Origin: Amblyomma americanum
Lineage: Eukaryota > Arthropoda > Arachnida > Ixodida > Ixodidae
DNA length: 64,000 bases
Assembly: GCF_052857255.1 (NCBI RefSeq)
Contig: NC_135502.1
Location: forward strand, 157,764,099-157,828,098
Direction of reading: 5' to 3'
The first letter of the stretch is position 1. Every line of letters begins with the position of its first letter. This document shows, piece by piece, positions 1 to 10,384 of this stretch. A program made the translations under genes and the position numbers. The notes beneath the pieces were generated by a model, which did no database searches, was not told the origin of the DNA, and was given only the letters and a program-made list of their open reading frames with translations.

Positions 1-486
1 CATGTTGCGGCGGTACAGCGTGTTCCCGTCCAGCAAAAACCGGGCCAGAAAAGTGTCGCGGCGGTCGGTGCTGAGGCGGTCGATGAGAGAGGTGAGGGTG
101 GGATCCAAGCGCTGTTCGTCGGCAATGTGGGAGAGGTCGGAGATGGAGAGTACACAGGCATCCGACTCACAGTCTGTAGAAGGAGGATCGACGGGATAGC
201 GGGAAAGGCAGTCTGCAACTTGATGGAGGCGACCGGACTTGTGAACCACGGAAAAGGTGTATTCTTGCAATCGCAATGCCAACCGGCCAAGACGGCCAGT
301 AGGGTCCTTGAGAGATGAGAGCCAACACAGGGCGTGGTGGTCGGTTATAACAATGAATGGGCGGCCGAACAAGTATGTGCGGAATTTTCCAATGGCCCAA
401 ACAAGAGCCAGGCACTCGCGTTCTGTGATGGAGTAATTCTTCTCGGCGGAAGAAAGAAGACGGCTGGCGTACGCAATCACGCAGTG
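1..486 (-). pseudogene. pol: gypsy RNase H domain, runs off window
   Basis: The frame of the preceding segment is open again from the TAG at 487-489 to base 1. Readable motifs include [48 protein letters not shown] and [24 protein letters not shown], a typical gypsy RNase H with catalytic Glu in ITERE and Asp in ITDHH, followed by the linker towards integrase. There is no internal ATG except at the window edge, so this is a segment of the polyprotein. Integrase would follow to the left of the window. Confidence 0.9.
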
Positions 487-882
487 CTAGCCGCGTTGTC
501 GCTGAGCAAGGATGGCGCAAATTCCGTGACCACTGGCATCGGTGCGAAGTTCAGTCGGGGCAGACGGGTTGAAATGGGCAAATACAGGAGGGTTGGTGAG
601 GACGGCGATAAGGCTGGAGAATGCAGTAGCCTGCTCTGGGCCCCAGGAAAAAGGAACGCTTTTCTGCAACAGATTGGTGAGAGGGCGAGCGACGGCTGCG
701 AAGTTCGGGATGAACCGGCGAAAGTAGGAACAGAGACCGATGAAGCTGCGGACATCACTGGGCGAGCAGGGGACAGGGAAAAGCACTGACGGCACGAACT
801 TTATCAGGGTCAGGTTGTATGCCACTCGCATTCACCAAATGGCCGAGGACTTTGAGTTCGCGGCGGCCGAAAGTACATTTTT
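487..882 (-). pseudogene. pol: gypsy RT thumb/connection and start of RNase H, frameshifted
   Basis: The RT C-terminal region continues after the frameshift near 885. It is recognised first as KKCTFGRRELKVLGHLVN in a second frame, then after another shift near 790 as DVRSFIGLCSYFRRFIPNF, PFSWGPEQATAFSSL and the RNase H start TELRTDASGHGICAIL. The frame ends at TAG 487-489. These motifs are standard for the gypsy RT connection and the first RNase H strand, with its catalytic Asp in TDAS. Two frameshifts and a stop within about 400 bp show that the copy is old. Confidence 0.88.
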
Positions 883-2064
883 TTAGTTGAGTTGAAGACC
901 TGCGCGGCGGAAAAGTGCCAAGATGGACGAAAGGCGAAGCAGGTGGGTTTCAAAAGAGGGCGAGAAAACAATTACACCATCTAAGTAACAAAGGCAGGTC
1001 GTCCACTCTAAGCTCCGGAGTAACGAGTCCATCATCCGTTCAAATGTGGCAGGGGCGTTACAAAGGCCGAAGGGCATGACCTTAAAATGGTAAAGGCCAT
1101 CAGTTGTGACGAAAGCTGTTTTCTCGCGGTCTCTTGCGTCAACAGAGATTTGCCATTGCCCGCTACGAAGGTCGATGGAAGAAAAGTAGCGGGCGCCATG
1201 TAAACAGTCCAGGGCATCATCTATGCGCGGAAGGGCATAGACGTCTTTCTTCGTGACCTTGTTGAGATGACGATAGTCGACGCAAAACCGCCAAGTTTGG
1301 TCTTTCTTTTTCACGAGAACGACAGGAGATGCCCAAGGGCTGTTTGAAGGCTCGATGATATTGTTGGCCAACATCTTGTCCACCTCCCGCTGGATGATCT
1401 GGCGCTCTGGTAGCGACACACGATAAGGCCTCCGGTGTATCGGTCTGACATCGCCGGTGTCAATGCGGTGAGTCACTACCGATGTTCGACCCAGAGGAGC
1501 AGAAGCGAAGTCAAAAATGTCGGAGTAGGACACCAAAAGGTTGTGAAGATCCTGTGCATGCTCGGGGCTCAGCTCAGAAGCAATCATCGCAGAAATGAAT
1601 TGCGGAACGTTAGCCGGGATGTCGGCCGCTTGAGAGACAGTAGAAGGCGGTCCAGGTGAGAGAGCAGTGACGGTACAGTCGGTGAGAGAAGACAAAGTAG
1701 CAAGCGATATGCCTGCAGAAAGAACTTGTGGTGACAAGCTGAAGTTGAGGACAGGAAGGGAGGTGCTATTCTTGGTGGCGGTCACGATGAGGTGCGGAAG
1801 AACAACATTGCGGGAGAGAACGACATCGGCGAGTGAACAGGCAAGATAATCCCCATCAGGAACCGCAGGAAATGGGGACATTGGCAGATAAACGGCAGAG
1901 TCGGGGGGCAGGCGAGCGTACTCAGTGGAGCGAAGGCGGGGCGTGGAGCTTGAGGGTGTGTCGGCTGAGCTGAGAGGCTGGTCCAATCGTAGAAGGCCGC
2001 TGGAGCAGTCGATAAGGGCAGAGTGAGCGGTTAGAAAGTCTAGACCAAGGATCACATTGCGAGG
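883..2064 (-). pseudogene. pol: gypsy reverse transcriptase, catalytic residue altered
   Basis: The frame continues that of the protease after its stop. It starts with the protease-end ILGLDFL motif, a linker of about 170 residues, then the RT domain: PYRVS, NNIIEPSNSPWASPVVLVKKKD, WRFCVDYRHLNKVT, FSSIDLRSGQWQI (motif A) and VMPFGLCNAPATFERMMD (motif B). In motif C the usual YLDD is CYLDGVIVF: codon 978-976 is GGT (Gly) where Asp is expected, so one metal-binding carboxylate is lost. The frame stops at 883-885 after GLQLN, where the conserved sequence resumes one base out of phase. This is a nonfunctional polymerase. Confidence 0.93.
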
Positions 2065-2391
2065 TCAGTGTTCGAGGACGGTGAACAAAACTGGGATGTG
2101 ACGATCGGCAAGAGTGACGCGGGCAGTGCACAGGCCAGTGACGGCAGCAGTGCTGCCATCGGCAACGCGAACGGTGGGCGAAGCGGCAGGGGTCTGAACT
2201 TTTTTGAGGCGACGGCAAAAGGATGAGCTAAGAACCGAGACTTGGGCACCAGTGTCAATGAGGGCAGAAAGAGGAACACCGTCCCCAAAAACGTCGAGCA
2301 GATTACAGGGCGAAGGCTGGGTCAGTAGAGGATTTTCAGGTCGGGGCACCAACGCAGCATCACCTCCGGGAGCTGCACTGGCTAGTTTCCC
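2065..2391 (-). pseudogene. pro: gypsy retropepsin-type protease
   Basis: This is the N-terminal part of pol, entered in the -1 frame from gag. It is an aspartic protease that would cleave Gag and Gag-Pol: the active-site motif LIDTGAQVSVL is present, followed by a flap-like segment (VRVADGSTAAVTG). The frame is interrupted by TGA at 2065-2067, three codons before the conserved ILGLDFL segment that follows retropepsins. The downstream RT is in the same frame. The stop looks like a single substitution, possibly CGA to TGA at a CpG, so protease and RT would not be joined in this copy. Confidence 0.85.
2351..2391 (-). promoter_or_regulatory. programmed -1 ribosomal frameshift site, gag to pol
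   Basis: On the minus strand, heptamer GGGAAAC (2391-2385) is in gag phase G GGA AAC and is followed directly by the gag stop TAG (2384-2382). This fits the X XXY YYZ rule for -1 slippage. The pol frame is exactly -1 relative to gag and is open from the heptamer into the protease. After a 5-nt spacer, AGTGCAGC can pair with GCTGCGTT (8 bp including two G-T wobbles), and the loop contains a further CTCC/GGAG pairing. Heptamer, spacer, stem and frame all agree; function is inferred. Confidence 0.75.
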
Positions 2392-3569
2392 GCGAAGCGG
2401 CCTGCAGAGGACGGTGAGTAACTGCGGTGCGGAAGAGGTGAGCGGGAACGGTGGGCTGTCTGGGAGGGAGAGCGGCTGGTTCTACGAGAAGGCGGTGTGG
2501 ACTCGGCGCTGGGTGGGTCATTCCGAGGCGTGAAGCGACGGGGTCCATAGTCATAACGGCGGTCGACGAAGGGCAAAGGTCGGGGAGGTGCGGACCAACG
2601 GCTGCGGCAGTGGCGGGAGATGTGGCCTACGCGCGAGCACGTAAAGCAGATCGGCCGGTCGTCAGGGGTACGCCACTCATCCGGATTGCGATACCTTGTG
2701 TAACTTGGGACGAAGGTGTTGCGGGCCGTAGCAGTAGCGACCACGGGAGAGATGGGGCGCGCACTCCGAGGTTCGACGGGACGATGGCTGGAGGGCATGC
2801 CCAAGTTGGCGACCTCCTGGCGGACGACAGCTTGAATAAGGGATATTGTGGCCAGGGTGTTGGCCGACAAGGGCGCGTTGGGCGTAACAGGAGCCAGCGC
2901 CTCCAGTTCACGGCGCACGATGCGAGTCACGTGGTCGGGGTTGGAAGGCTGCCTTAGTGTCGGAAGATCCTCGCACGTGGACCTGGCAGCTGTGTTAGGC
3001 AGGCGGTCGAAGCGGTGTGCAATGCGCCGGTGTTTGGCCTGCTCGAAGCGTCGACAAACCTGCAGAACGGAGTCAACCGTAGAGCAGTCCCGGCATAGAA
3101 GAAGGTGGAAGGCATCGTCGGCAATGCCTTTAGGAATGTGGCCTACCTTATCGTCTTCGGTCATGTTGGGATCGACCTTTCGGCACAGTGCCAAGACGTC
3201 TTGAATGTATGTAATATATGATTCAGTGGCCGTTTGGGCGCGAGCTGCAAGTTCTTTTTTGGCAGCAAGCTGACGGCCAACTGGTTTCCCAAACAGGCCG
3301 CGGAGCTTTTGCTTGCAGGCATCCCACGTGGCAATCTCTTCTTCGTGGGTTTCGAACCAGACGCGTGCGGTGCCAGCGAGATAAAATATTACATTGGCCA
3401 GCATCAGCGTGGCGTCCCACCTGTTGTGCTGGCTAATACGCTCATAAAGCGAGAGCCAGTCCTCGACGTCCACGCCATCTGTACCGCAGAATGTGCCCGG
3501 GTCGCGAGGGTGGGCTACGACGACAGTTGGCGTGGCAGGCGCAGACGGAGGGGCCGAGTCGGTAGTCAT
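2382..3569 (-). CDS. gag: gypsy Gag polyprotein
   Basis: A 395-residue open frame starts at a true ATG (3569) and ends at TAG (2382-2384). It encodes the structural polyprotein that would assemble the virus-like particle and bind element RNA. The N-terminal ~200 residues are a typical retrotransposon gag capsid region (PGTFCG, WLSLYERI, FYLAGTARVWFE). Towards the C-terminus there is one CCHC zinc knuckle, CFTCSRVGHISRHC (C-x2-C-x4-H-x4-C), followed by a Ser/Arg/Pro-rich basic tail suited to nucleic-acid binding. The frame has no internal stop, unlike pol. The last sense codons and the stop form a -1 frameshift site that would lead into pol. Length and layout are normal for a gypsy gag. Confidence 0.88.
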   Translation of the reverse strand: MTTDSAPPSAPATPTVVVAHPRDPGTFCGTDGVDVEDWLSLYERISQHNRWDATLMLANVIFYLAGTARVWFETHEEEIATWDACKQKLRGLFGKPVGRQLAAKKELAARAQTATESYITYIQDVLALCRKVDPNMTEDDKVGHIPKGIADDAFHLLLCRDCSTVDSVLQVCRRFEQAKHRRIAHRFDRLPNTAARSTCEDLPTLRQPSNPDHVTRIVRRELEALAPVTPNAPLSANTLATISLIQAVVRQEVANLGMPSSHRPVEPRSARPISPVVATATARNTFVPSYTRYRNPDEWRTPDDRPICFTCSRVGHISRHCRSRWSAPPRPLPFVDRRYDYGPRRFTPRNDPPSAESTPPSRRTSRSPSQTAHRSRSPLPHRSYSPSSAGRFAGN

Positions 3570-3626
3570 CTAGCCGGTTCGGCCCGTCGTCTCGTCGGCT
3601 CGTCGGGTCGTCGGCATGTCGGCCTG

Positions 3627-3644
3627 AACCCGCGACCTCCACCA
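3627..3644 (-). other. candidate tRNA primer-binding site
   Basis: On the minus strand the sequence starts TGGTGGAGGTCGCGGG. Its complement ends CCACCA, as a tRNA 3' end would, preceded by a plausible acceptor and T-stem. It sits 16 nt inside the predicted LTR end, somewhat farther than usual, so either the LTR end or this assignment may be off by a few bases. The tRNA species was not identified. Confidence 0.4.
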
Positions 3645-3660
3645 AAAGATGGTACGGGGA

Positions 3661-3804
3661 TGTTACGGCGGTAAGTCTATATTGGCGGCTGCTCTGAGAT
3701 GGCCAGCACTCAGCTCAGAACCGAGCGCCCAGCTACCAACTGTCAACGTCGTCGTCGTTCAGCGCACCGCCACTTCTTCGTTCATGATTCGTCCACTTGT
3801 AACA
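3661..3804 (-). repeat. putative 5' LTR of the gypsy element
   Basis: On the minus strand this 144-bp segment begins TGTTAC and ends GTAACA, the short inverted ends expected of an LTR. It lies just upstream of gag and of a candidate primer-binding site. The matching 3' LTR is outside the window, so neither the length nor a target-site duplication could be verified. A length of about 140 bp is short but known among gypsy elements. Confidence 0.55.
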
Positions 3805-5273
3805 ATATTATCTTCCTTTTATGCACGACTCAATGGCATATGCTTCCCAAACAATAAGATAAGGGGGAAAAAGTGAAGCCATTCCTTTAAGGCCACCTTG
3901 AACTATGGCAAAATTGTAGTCTGGAGCTAAATGAGTGATGTAAGACATAACCATCAGCTGCCACTATGAACAGCAAGGCTAATGCTTGTGCTAATTTCTT
4001 GTAGTAGGCTATATATTATATACAGCAAATTCTCTTTCAAATACACTTGTACAAAATGAAGCTTTCAGGTCTACAAATCCAAATGCAACATGAGGAAATT
4101 TTGAAGTCCCAAGTTAGTCTGAAGTGGACTCACCATATGTAGACGGCTCAAATTAAACTACAGCTGAACAAAACACTATGCATCAAAATTATTTTAAAAG
4201 GAATCAATACGCTGCCAGTAGTTCATAGGCACAATTGAAAGAAATGCCATATACCCATTCGAAAAAAAAACACCAGCCCGTTTCTGGTGTTTACACCAAA
4301 CTGGCTTTTTTAGACACGGGGTCTGGTGTGACCGTGTCTGGTGATCCGACCAGACCAGGATTTTCAGACACGGGTCCTGATGTGGCGTAGTGTGGTGTGC
4401 TTTAGTGTGCTCTGGTCTGGCTTTCTGTGCTGTGACCCGGTTGTCTGATACCGGCTCTGGTGTGGTTTCGTTTGGTGTTTCCTGGTGTGGTCGATGTACC
4501 ATTCGATTTGGTGTGGTTGGTATACTGTAGAATGTCTTGATTGAGATGCTGTGAGCTTGGACATACTATCGTAAGAAAAATTAAGAGATCCCAGTGAATG
4601 TATGCCAAATGGTGTAAAACGGCATGCACTCCTGATGTCGAGTCATGTGCACTAACATCCATCAATTTCGCTGCGCCGGCCTTGATGGCACGAGCATTTC
4701 ATCAGATAACACCTGCACGCAGTTAGGCATAGTGTGGCACACACTCGTAGCGTCATAATTTTTCAAATGATTGTACACTGGAGCATGCACATAACCACAT
4801 CATTTCTGTTCTTGCCGAAGACGAAGAGCAAGCACATATCGTAAACAAAAAAAAATGATCACATTTGCACAAAAGCATCCTTAGCTTCATTGGTAGACAA
4901 AATTGGCAGAATAACCAAGATGGAGGCCCCTAGCATCTTAGCATGCATCTTTTCTGACAAAGTCGAATAGGTTGAATTTCCTGATAGCAGCTTGACTTCA
5001 GCTGTGTAGCAACAATGCCTGAAGAACAACAGAACAAAATCACGAATTTGTGTGAAATACACTATAATAATCACAGTGCAAAGACAACCAGCAAATACTG
5101 CTATTAAATTTAGCTCAGTGGTACAAACATACAGTACACATTCAATACGACTTGCAATGCCTCTGCAGTAAATCAACTGTCTTCTACTTTATAGTAAATC
5201 AATGCTACTCACATAAAGCACCCCACATGCATTAATTTGCTTGAAATCAGTGTCTGGATGAGCAAGTATTTTA
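3805..5273. other. non-coding DNA, no gene seen
   Basis: AT-rich sequence with no ORF resembling a protein. It contains a short TG-rich quasi-repeat, listed separately. Nothing else was recognised. Confidence 0.6.
4272..4505. repeat. degenerate TG-rich quasi-repeat (CTGGTGTG-like)
   Basis: Irregular copies of CTGGTGTG, GTCTGGTGT and GACACGGG follow each other, including a short palindrome TGGTGT-TT-ACACCA at the left end. The period is not constant. It looks like a decayed simple repeat; the ORFs across it are repeat artefacts. Confidence 0.5.
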
Positions 5274-5389
5274 CACTTTCATTCACACAGTACTACGATG
5301 AACACGGACAAGGGGGAAGACACTGAAAAACACTGAGGTGCCTCCTCCCTTGCCCCTGTTCATCATCATGCTGTGTGAATGAAAATGTG
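5274..5389. repeat. imperfect inverted repeat, about 45-bp arms
   Basis: The left arm CACTTTCATTCACACAG... is matched as reverse complement by the right arm ...CTGTGTGAATGAAAATGTG. Pairing continues through GATGAACA and CAAGGGGG, with a spacer of roughly 30 bp. Such a hairpin could be a miniature foldback element or form a stem in RNA. No target duplication was recognised. Confidence 0.65.
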
Positions 5390-7283
5390 AATTATTGTGT
5401 TGTGTTTTTCTTTTGTATTCATAGCTAACTGCATATATTTACAACACAGTTGGGTACGCCTGCTTCATATTCTGAATTCCTATCATATTTTGGCATTGCA
5501 GCTGATATTGAGCATGACAGTCCTTCTAACACAGTCAGGCTTTCTGAGACAATCAACAGCACTCTAGCATCTCCGGTAATTTCAATCATTACCAGGCTCA
5601 GAGATACTAATACTTGGTAGCCTGGAGAAATAAATTGATATGGAAATTCTACTGCTGCAGAAAACAAAAATAAGAGAAATTAGGGAATTACAGAAATGAT
5701 TACAAGATGCCCATAATGATGGGCACAAAAAGGAGATAAGATGTAGTTCGACTAAAAAAAATATATGATGCGAGTATATTTCAGGGTGACAAAATCTATG
5801 TATTGAGACTTTATGCGCACAGGGTGCAGAACTGTAAAGCACTGCATGGCCGGCTGCATCTATTTAGAAGACCATTCCTCTTCATTTCTTCCAAAAAAGT
5901 GGCAAAAAAGTGACATGAGTTTTGTTTAGGTATAGCTTGCTATACACATCCTGATCCTCTGGTGCAGCTGACTGCAGAGTACCTGCAGACACTTGCACAC
6001 ATACAAAACCCACACTAGATTCTGCGTACTGTGCATTGCCCACTAGAGTGCCTAGCATGCTCTGTCTTCCAGTGAGATGCACTTCTTTTGGTGCATCCAG
6101 GCGTTAGGGTTCCAGTTATAAAAAATGTCCGAGTTGATTATGAGTTAAGTGAATAAGCTTAACAAGTTGACTGGTTCTAAGCAGGCAGATCACTTGCAAG
6201 AGCCGCTTCTCACAGCAAGGCAGAAAACAATAATGGCTTCAGGACACTGTAGTGCAGGGCTCCAAATTAGTTTAGACCAAGTGGGGTTCGTTAAGCTTCG
6301 CTGACATTGTATGGCAGACCGGCGCCTTTTCAAAAGTAGCAATGTTTACTGCCACACATATACGTAACTCACAAGTCGCGTGATTCTTCCCAACATGTAA
6401 GTGTAAAAAAGTGGCCAAGATATGCTTTGTCATATTCAATGCTACAAACTATTTTTACAAAGCATGCGGCAAAGCTAGCGAAAGAGTGCTCAAGCACACC
6501 TATGCTTGAGTAAAAAGTAGCCAAAATCTTTTTACATATAAACTGAAGTAGGCGAAGTTAGAACGTGACTTGTAAATCTGTATGCAAAACAGCTAGACAA
6601 GAGAGCATAGAAGGTAAGAGCAAACAGGGGCTCATAATGGGCTACATGATGGGCTGTAACAGTCACTTCCATCATGGCATATGACAGTTAAACAATAGGC
6701 CAGCTGCATTCAATTCAAGCTTATTTTCATGCAAAATGCTTTCAGTGATGGCTACAAGTTATAACATACAAATTTTCGTTGTTAAGTAGAGGCAACCACA
6801 GGATTCATGGACGATGGCAAATGTGGCGGCACCCAAGAATGCCTATACTGAATCAGCATCACTTAGGCCTCAGTACCTAAATTCCAAGCTTCAGGGCAAA
6901 TGACTGCTAAGTACCATCCGTCTTCTGTTTCCATGGCATGAGAAGTACATATTCACTAAAAGTTGTTCATTATGAGTAATTTCATTGATTCTGCACTGCC
7001 GCACTGCACATAGAGCCTAGGCTTTTAAGCTGCTTTTATCCTCACACGAGCTAACTAACCCATCAATTAACCTCCTGTAAATAAACTTTCACATGAAGAC
7101 AACATCTACAATTATTTGATCACGTCTTGTATGTTTGGCATTATCCTTTGTTTGGTGCTTTCATATTATAAACCACTAACAAACCGAGTCGTAATTCTCA
7201 CATACACTGACGGAGTGAGTATATGCCCCTGAGATATATTCGGATACAGCTAGCAATTACCTCTCAGTGCATACATTTTTCGC
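5390..7283. other. non-coding DNA, no gene seen
   Basis: AT-rich sequence with short ORFs only, none with recognisable composition or motifs. No tRNA, repeat array or transposon relic was recognised. Confidence 0.6.
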
Positions 7284-7359
7284 ACTCCAGCGCACAAAAA
7301 TACATGAACGAAGAGGATAGGCACCATGGACACCGGACATATTTTTTGTGCGCTGGAAT
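7284..7359. repeat. short foldback, arms of about 18 bp
   Basis: The arms CTCCAGCGCACAAAAAT (7285-7301) and ATTTTTTGTGCGCTGGAAT (7341-7359) are reverse complements apart from one or two changes, around a ~40-bp loop containing GACACCGGACA. The design resembles the larger foldback at 12387-12504. A non-autonomous foldback transposon relic is the likeliest reading. Confidence 0.6.
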
Positions 7360-7983
7360 GATGTCTCACAATTCTTCCCAGAACCGACTATCCCAGCCCT
7401 CTATGCTTAGCCTTGTGGAGAACATTTTCCTTGCCTTCCGCTGTCACCTCCTGAGCACTTGCCACTGGAACTGCATAGTACAACTGCTTCTGTTGACCAG
7501 ATGGGAACGGCAGTTCTCTTGTGAAATACTGCATCCTTTGGGATTCCCTTCACGGTGTCATACATTGCCTTCTATACCTTAAATTCAGATAACCTAAAGG
7601 AAAAAGAACACGTATATAAAAATTCTTAGCCATATTTGCAGCCAGGAATATGATAATAATTGTATTTGTACACTTCACAGCAACAACAGCAGTATGCTTA
7701 AACGCCTGTTGAAGCAAGAAAGTAAGAAATCATTCCGTTTATTACCAACACAAGACTTGCACCTTGACGTTGATGGTGTCATGCAATAGTGGTGAGTTCT
7801 GATAGCAGTGTGAAGTAGAAAAGGCAACTGCTTGCTCCGAACTTTAGAACATGCAACTTTAACTGCACAATTATTGAAAAAAATGACTTCATCCTTGAAA
7901 ATCGCTGATTCGTATGTATGGCAGCAAATACTGAAAATAAAAATAGTAGAAGCACTGCCTGTGTTTAAATCAACACGCGGTGA
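7360..7983. other. non-coding DNA, no gene seen
   Basis: No supported coding region or repeat was recognised between the short foldback and the SINE. Confidence 0.55.
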
Positions 7984-8230
7984 CTGGTTTGGTTTATGGT
8001 TTGTTTTATATGGGTTCAACGTCCCAAAGCGACTCAGGCTATGAGACACCATAATAAAGGACTCCAGAACTTTCGACCACCTGGGGTTCTTTAGAATGCT
8101 CTGACACCGCACAGTACTCGGGCCTCAAGAATTTCGCCTTCATCGAAATTTGACCGCCGTAGCCGGGATTGAATTCACGTCTTTCGTGCCAGCAGCCGAG
8201 TGCCATAACCACTCAGCCACTGCGGCGGCT
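7984..8230 (-). mobile_element. tRNA-derived SINE (Ruka-like tick SINE)
   Basis: Read on the minus strand, the head is tRNA-like: an A-box-like segment TGGCTGAGTGGTTATGG (8219-8203) and a B-box-like segment GAATTCAATCCC (8175-8164), framed by GCCGCCGC at the 5' end. A tRNA-unrelated body of about 170 bp follows (CCCAGGTGGTCGAAAG, CTTTGGGACGTTGAA), ending in an A/C-rich tail of AAACCA-like repeats near 7984. Such elements are transcribed by RNA polymerase III from the internal boxes and moved by a partner LINE. The body and tail match my recollection of the Ruka SINE family of ixodid ticks. No flanking target duplication was established. Confidence 0.82.
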
Positions 8231-10029
8231 TCGCAGTGACTGGTAAGAGCAATTTTCGAATTGCAGTTCTTGCCCATGCGCTTGTCAAGCAAGGAACTAA
8301 TGCCGGTTGACCTGTAGTAAGTCGAATGTGTCCTCAACATGCTGCCTTGTTAGCAAAGTTCTTGTGGTCAAAATTGAACAAAAAATTACTTATTTTTTCA
8401 GCTAGAAGCGCATGGGCTATTGATATAGTCCAAGGCAAACAACTTAGTGTCTTAGAATAGTGTTCAACGAGGAGCCCACACGCAGATGCACTTGACTTGC
8501 CACTGTTTCCTTATACAATGTAATACAGGAGTGCATGGCCTGTGGTTCATGCTAAGAAATACAAAATATAAATAGAAACAAAACTGAAGTGCAAAGAAAA
8601 ATGACAGACAAGTTCTGTCATAACACCTTATGTGACACTAGAGAGTACATGTTCATAAAGAAGTAGTAAAATGAACATTTTGAAATTTTTCAATAATCAT
8701 TTAATTGTCATGAGCACAGTCAGTATGCCTTTTCTTCAAACAAAAGGTTTCCAGCGGCTCCAGTGCACTTCAGTTTCTTTTTAGTACAGTGCCTTTAAAA
8801 GACAGAAATTGGTCAAGGGCCACAAAATGGTAATAACTGTGTATCACCGGTTTCACATCTAAGCTTCATTACTTTTTAAAACAACCTCCAATATGACCCA
8901 CATGATTTGCTGCAGGAGCAGGATTCCAGTGTGCACGACTCACGCTAAATGAAGGACCTGGCTGCCTTTTCCAAGTGTTATACTAATTTTCACAATGAAA
9001 GTGCCGTTGAGCGAGTTTGACAGCAAGCAAAAACATGATTTGAACCCAATACCATCAGGAAATTTTAAAGTGGTCCGTAACATTATGCTTGTTACAAGAC
9101 CACTTCTTGTGTCAATACTCATCAAAGTTGCCATCAGATCTCAGCTTTGGTGTGCTCATAAAGGGAGGGTGGGGTGCTTAGTTATAATGACCGATTGTCA
9201 CGGCTGGTACATTGTGCTACCTACTTCAATGATGAAGGATGTGACAAACTATCCTCCAAAATGTGACATCTGGCGTAAAGGCTGAAAAGCAAAAGCAAAT
9301 GAAGGACCACTAAGACCTGAAATTATTTCCTACTTGAACAATTATGCACATCATAAAGAAAGCTGACAAACGGCACGAAGTTATAGTGGTATTTTGGCCT
9401 CAGATGCTCGCTCATTTGAGCCTCAGTATACTAACTAAAGCAATAAAAAAGACATGACTGTTGAAGGCATCTTAAGCTCCTGTAAAGCTCATCAGCAGTG
9501 AGAAAAACATATTCTAACCTTCATAATAATATAAAATTCAGCCAATGAGGCCACTGTGCCAGTCACCAACTAAGAGACCATGTACAAACTATACACTCTA
9601 AATGCACAAACTCTACATGAGAGCAAAGCATGCCCTGCACTTCTGAAACAAATTTGTGTCAATGTAAGATTCTTGGCAACAGTAGGCATCACCATTAATG
9701 GCATGTGCTAAAAAGGAAGAGGGCACCTTAATGATGCTGTAAATTTAGAATTCAGCCTTTGAGTAAACTATATTTTGTCTAGTACTATGAGCACCGTCAG
9801 AGCAGAAGGCAAAAATGAAAGGAAAGCTGCCAGCTGTCATGAGGCCTGCCACAAAAAAAAACAATGAACAGAAGTGGTGCACAAACAAAAAAGAAGGGAT
9901 GCACTATGCGGTTACAGAACACAATATAACACAGGAAAACAGGGCCCAACCAATGAATGAAAAGAGAACAACAAAAAGAAGGTAAGCAGTACTGAACACT
10001 GCTAACTCTGCAAATTGAGAACACTGAAA
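8231..10029. other. non-coding DNA, no gene seen
   Basis: AT-rich sequence with no ORF of interest. It could be intron or intergenic; nothing further can be supported. Confidence 0.55.
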
Positions 10030-10235
10030 TATACAACACCTAAAAAATAAGTTTCAAGGACTACAAAAACGTAACTTTGGTCAAATATTTTTTAAACGCT
10101 GCATTAGACATTAGAAAACACGAATCCCAAGTGGTATTTGCCTACCATTAAATAATTTATAATTCCATTTCTTTCTCTGATGTTGTTTAGGCATGATCAG
10201 CCGAATGACTGCTGTGATGCCTAGTTGGACTTTAG
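10030..10235. repeat. dispersed repeat relic, also near the right window edge
   Basis: The segment shares an ordered series of similar stretches with 63770-63965: an ACACCTAAA-like start, a GCRTTAGA block, TTGCCTAC, then AAATAATTTATAAT and a TTTCTTYTCT block. Spacing and order are the same in both places, which suggests two diverged copies of one interspersed repeat. The family was not identified and the limits are approximate. Confidence 0.4.
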
Positions 10236-10384
10236 GTCTGCTGAGGCATAAAAAAGGCTACAATATAAATGTTCATATGCAGTTTTAATTCACTACAGCA
10301 CCTAAAACAGCCTGAAACAACAAAGAGAGACACAATTATAAATTATTTACCAGTCGCAGAGCAAATATCACAGGGTGGTCCATG

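Larger units (their letters stand above)
1..3804 (-). mobile_element. Ty3/gypsy LTR retrotransposon, 5' part, decayed
   Basis: Reading leftwards on the minus strand the order is LTR (3804-3661), primer-binding region, gag (3569-2382), protease, reverse transcriptase and RNase H, running off the window at base 1. Integrase and the second LTR would lie outside. Protease before RT before RNase H, a CCHC zinc knuckle in gag and a DTG protease motif identify an LTR retrotransposon; the RT sequence is of the Ty3/gypsy type. No envelope gene is visible. Gag is open along its full length, while pol carries at least two in-frame stops, at least two frameshifts and a changed catalytic residue, so this copy cannot make a working polymerase. 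The clade within Ty3/gypsy was not assigned. Confidence 0.93.

Noticed and set aside
487..2352. Plus-strand ORFs across the gypsy element
   Set aside because: They are antisense shadows of pol; the minus-strand frames carry all the conserved motifs.
4194..4665. His/Thr-rich ORFs on the minus strand
   Set aside because: They are produced by the TG/CA-rich quasi-repeat.
8160..8230. Genuine tRNA gene
   Set aside because: The tRNA-like sequence is the head of a longer SINE; the stems do not pair properly and the B box is altered.
9797..10039. Cys/Phe-rich 80-codon ORF
   Set aside because: Low-complexity AT-rich sequence; no motif, and hydrophobic composition is typical of random frames in such DNA.
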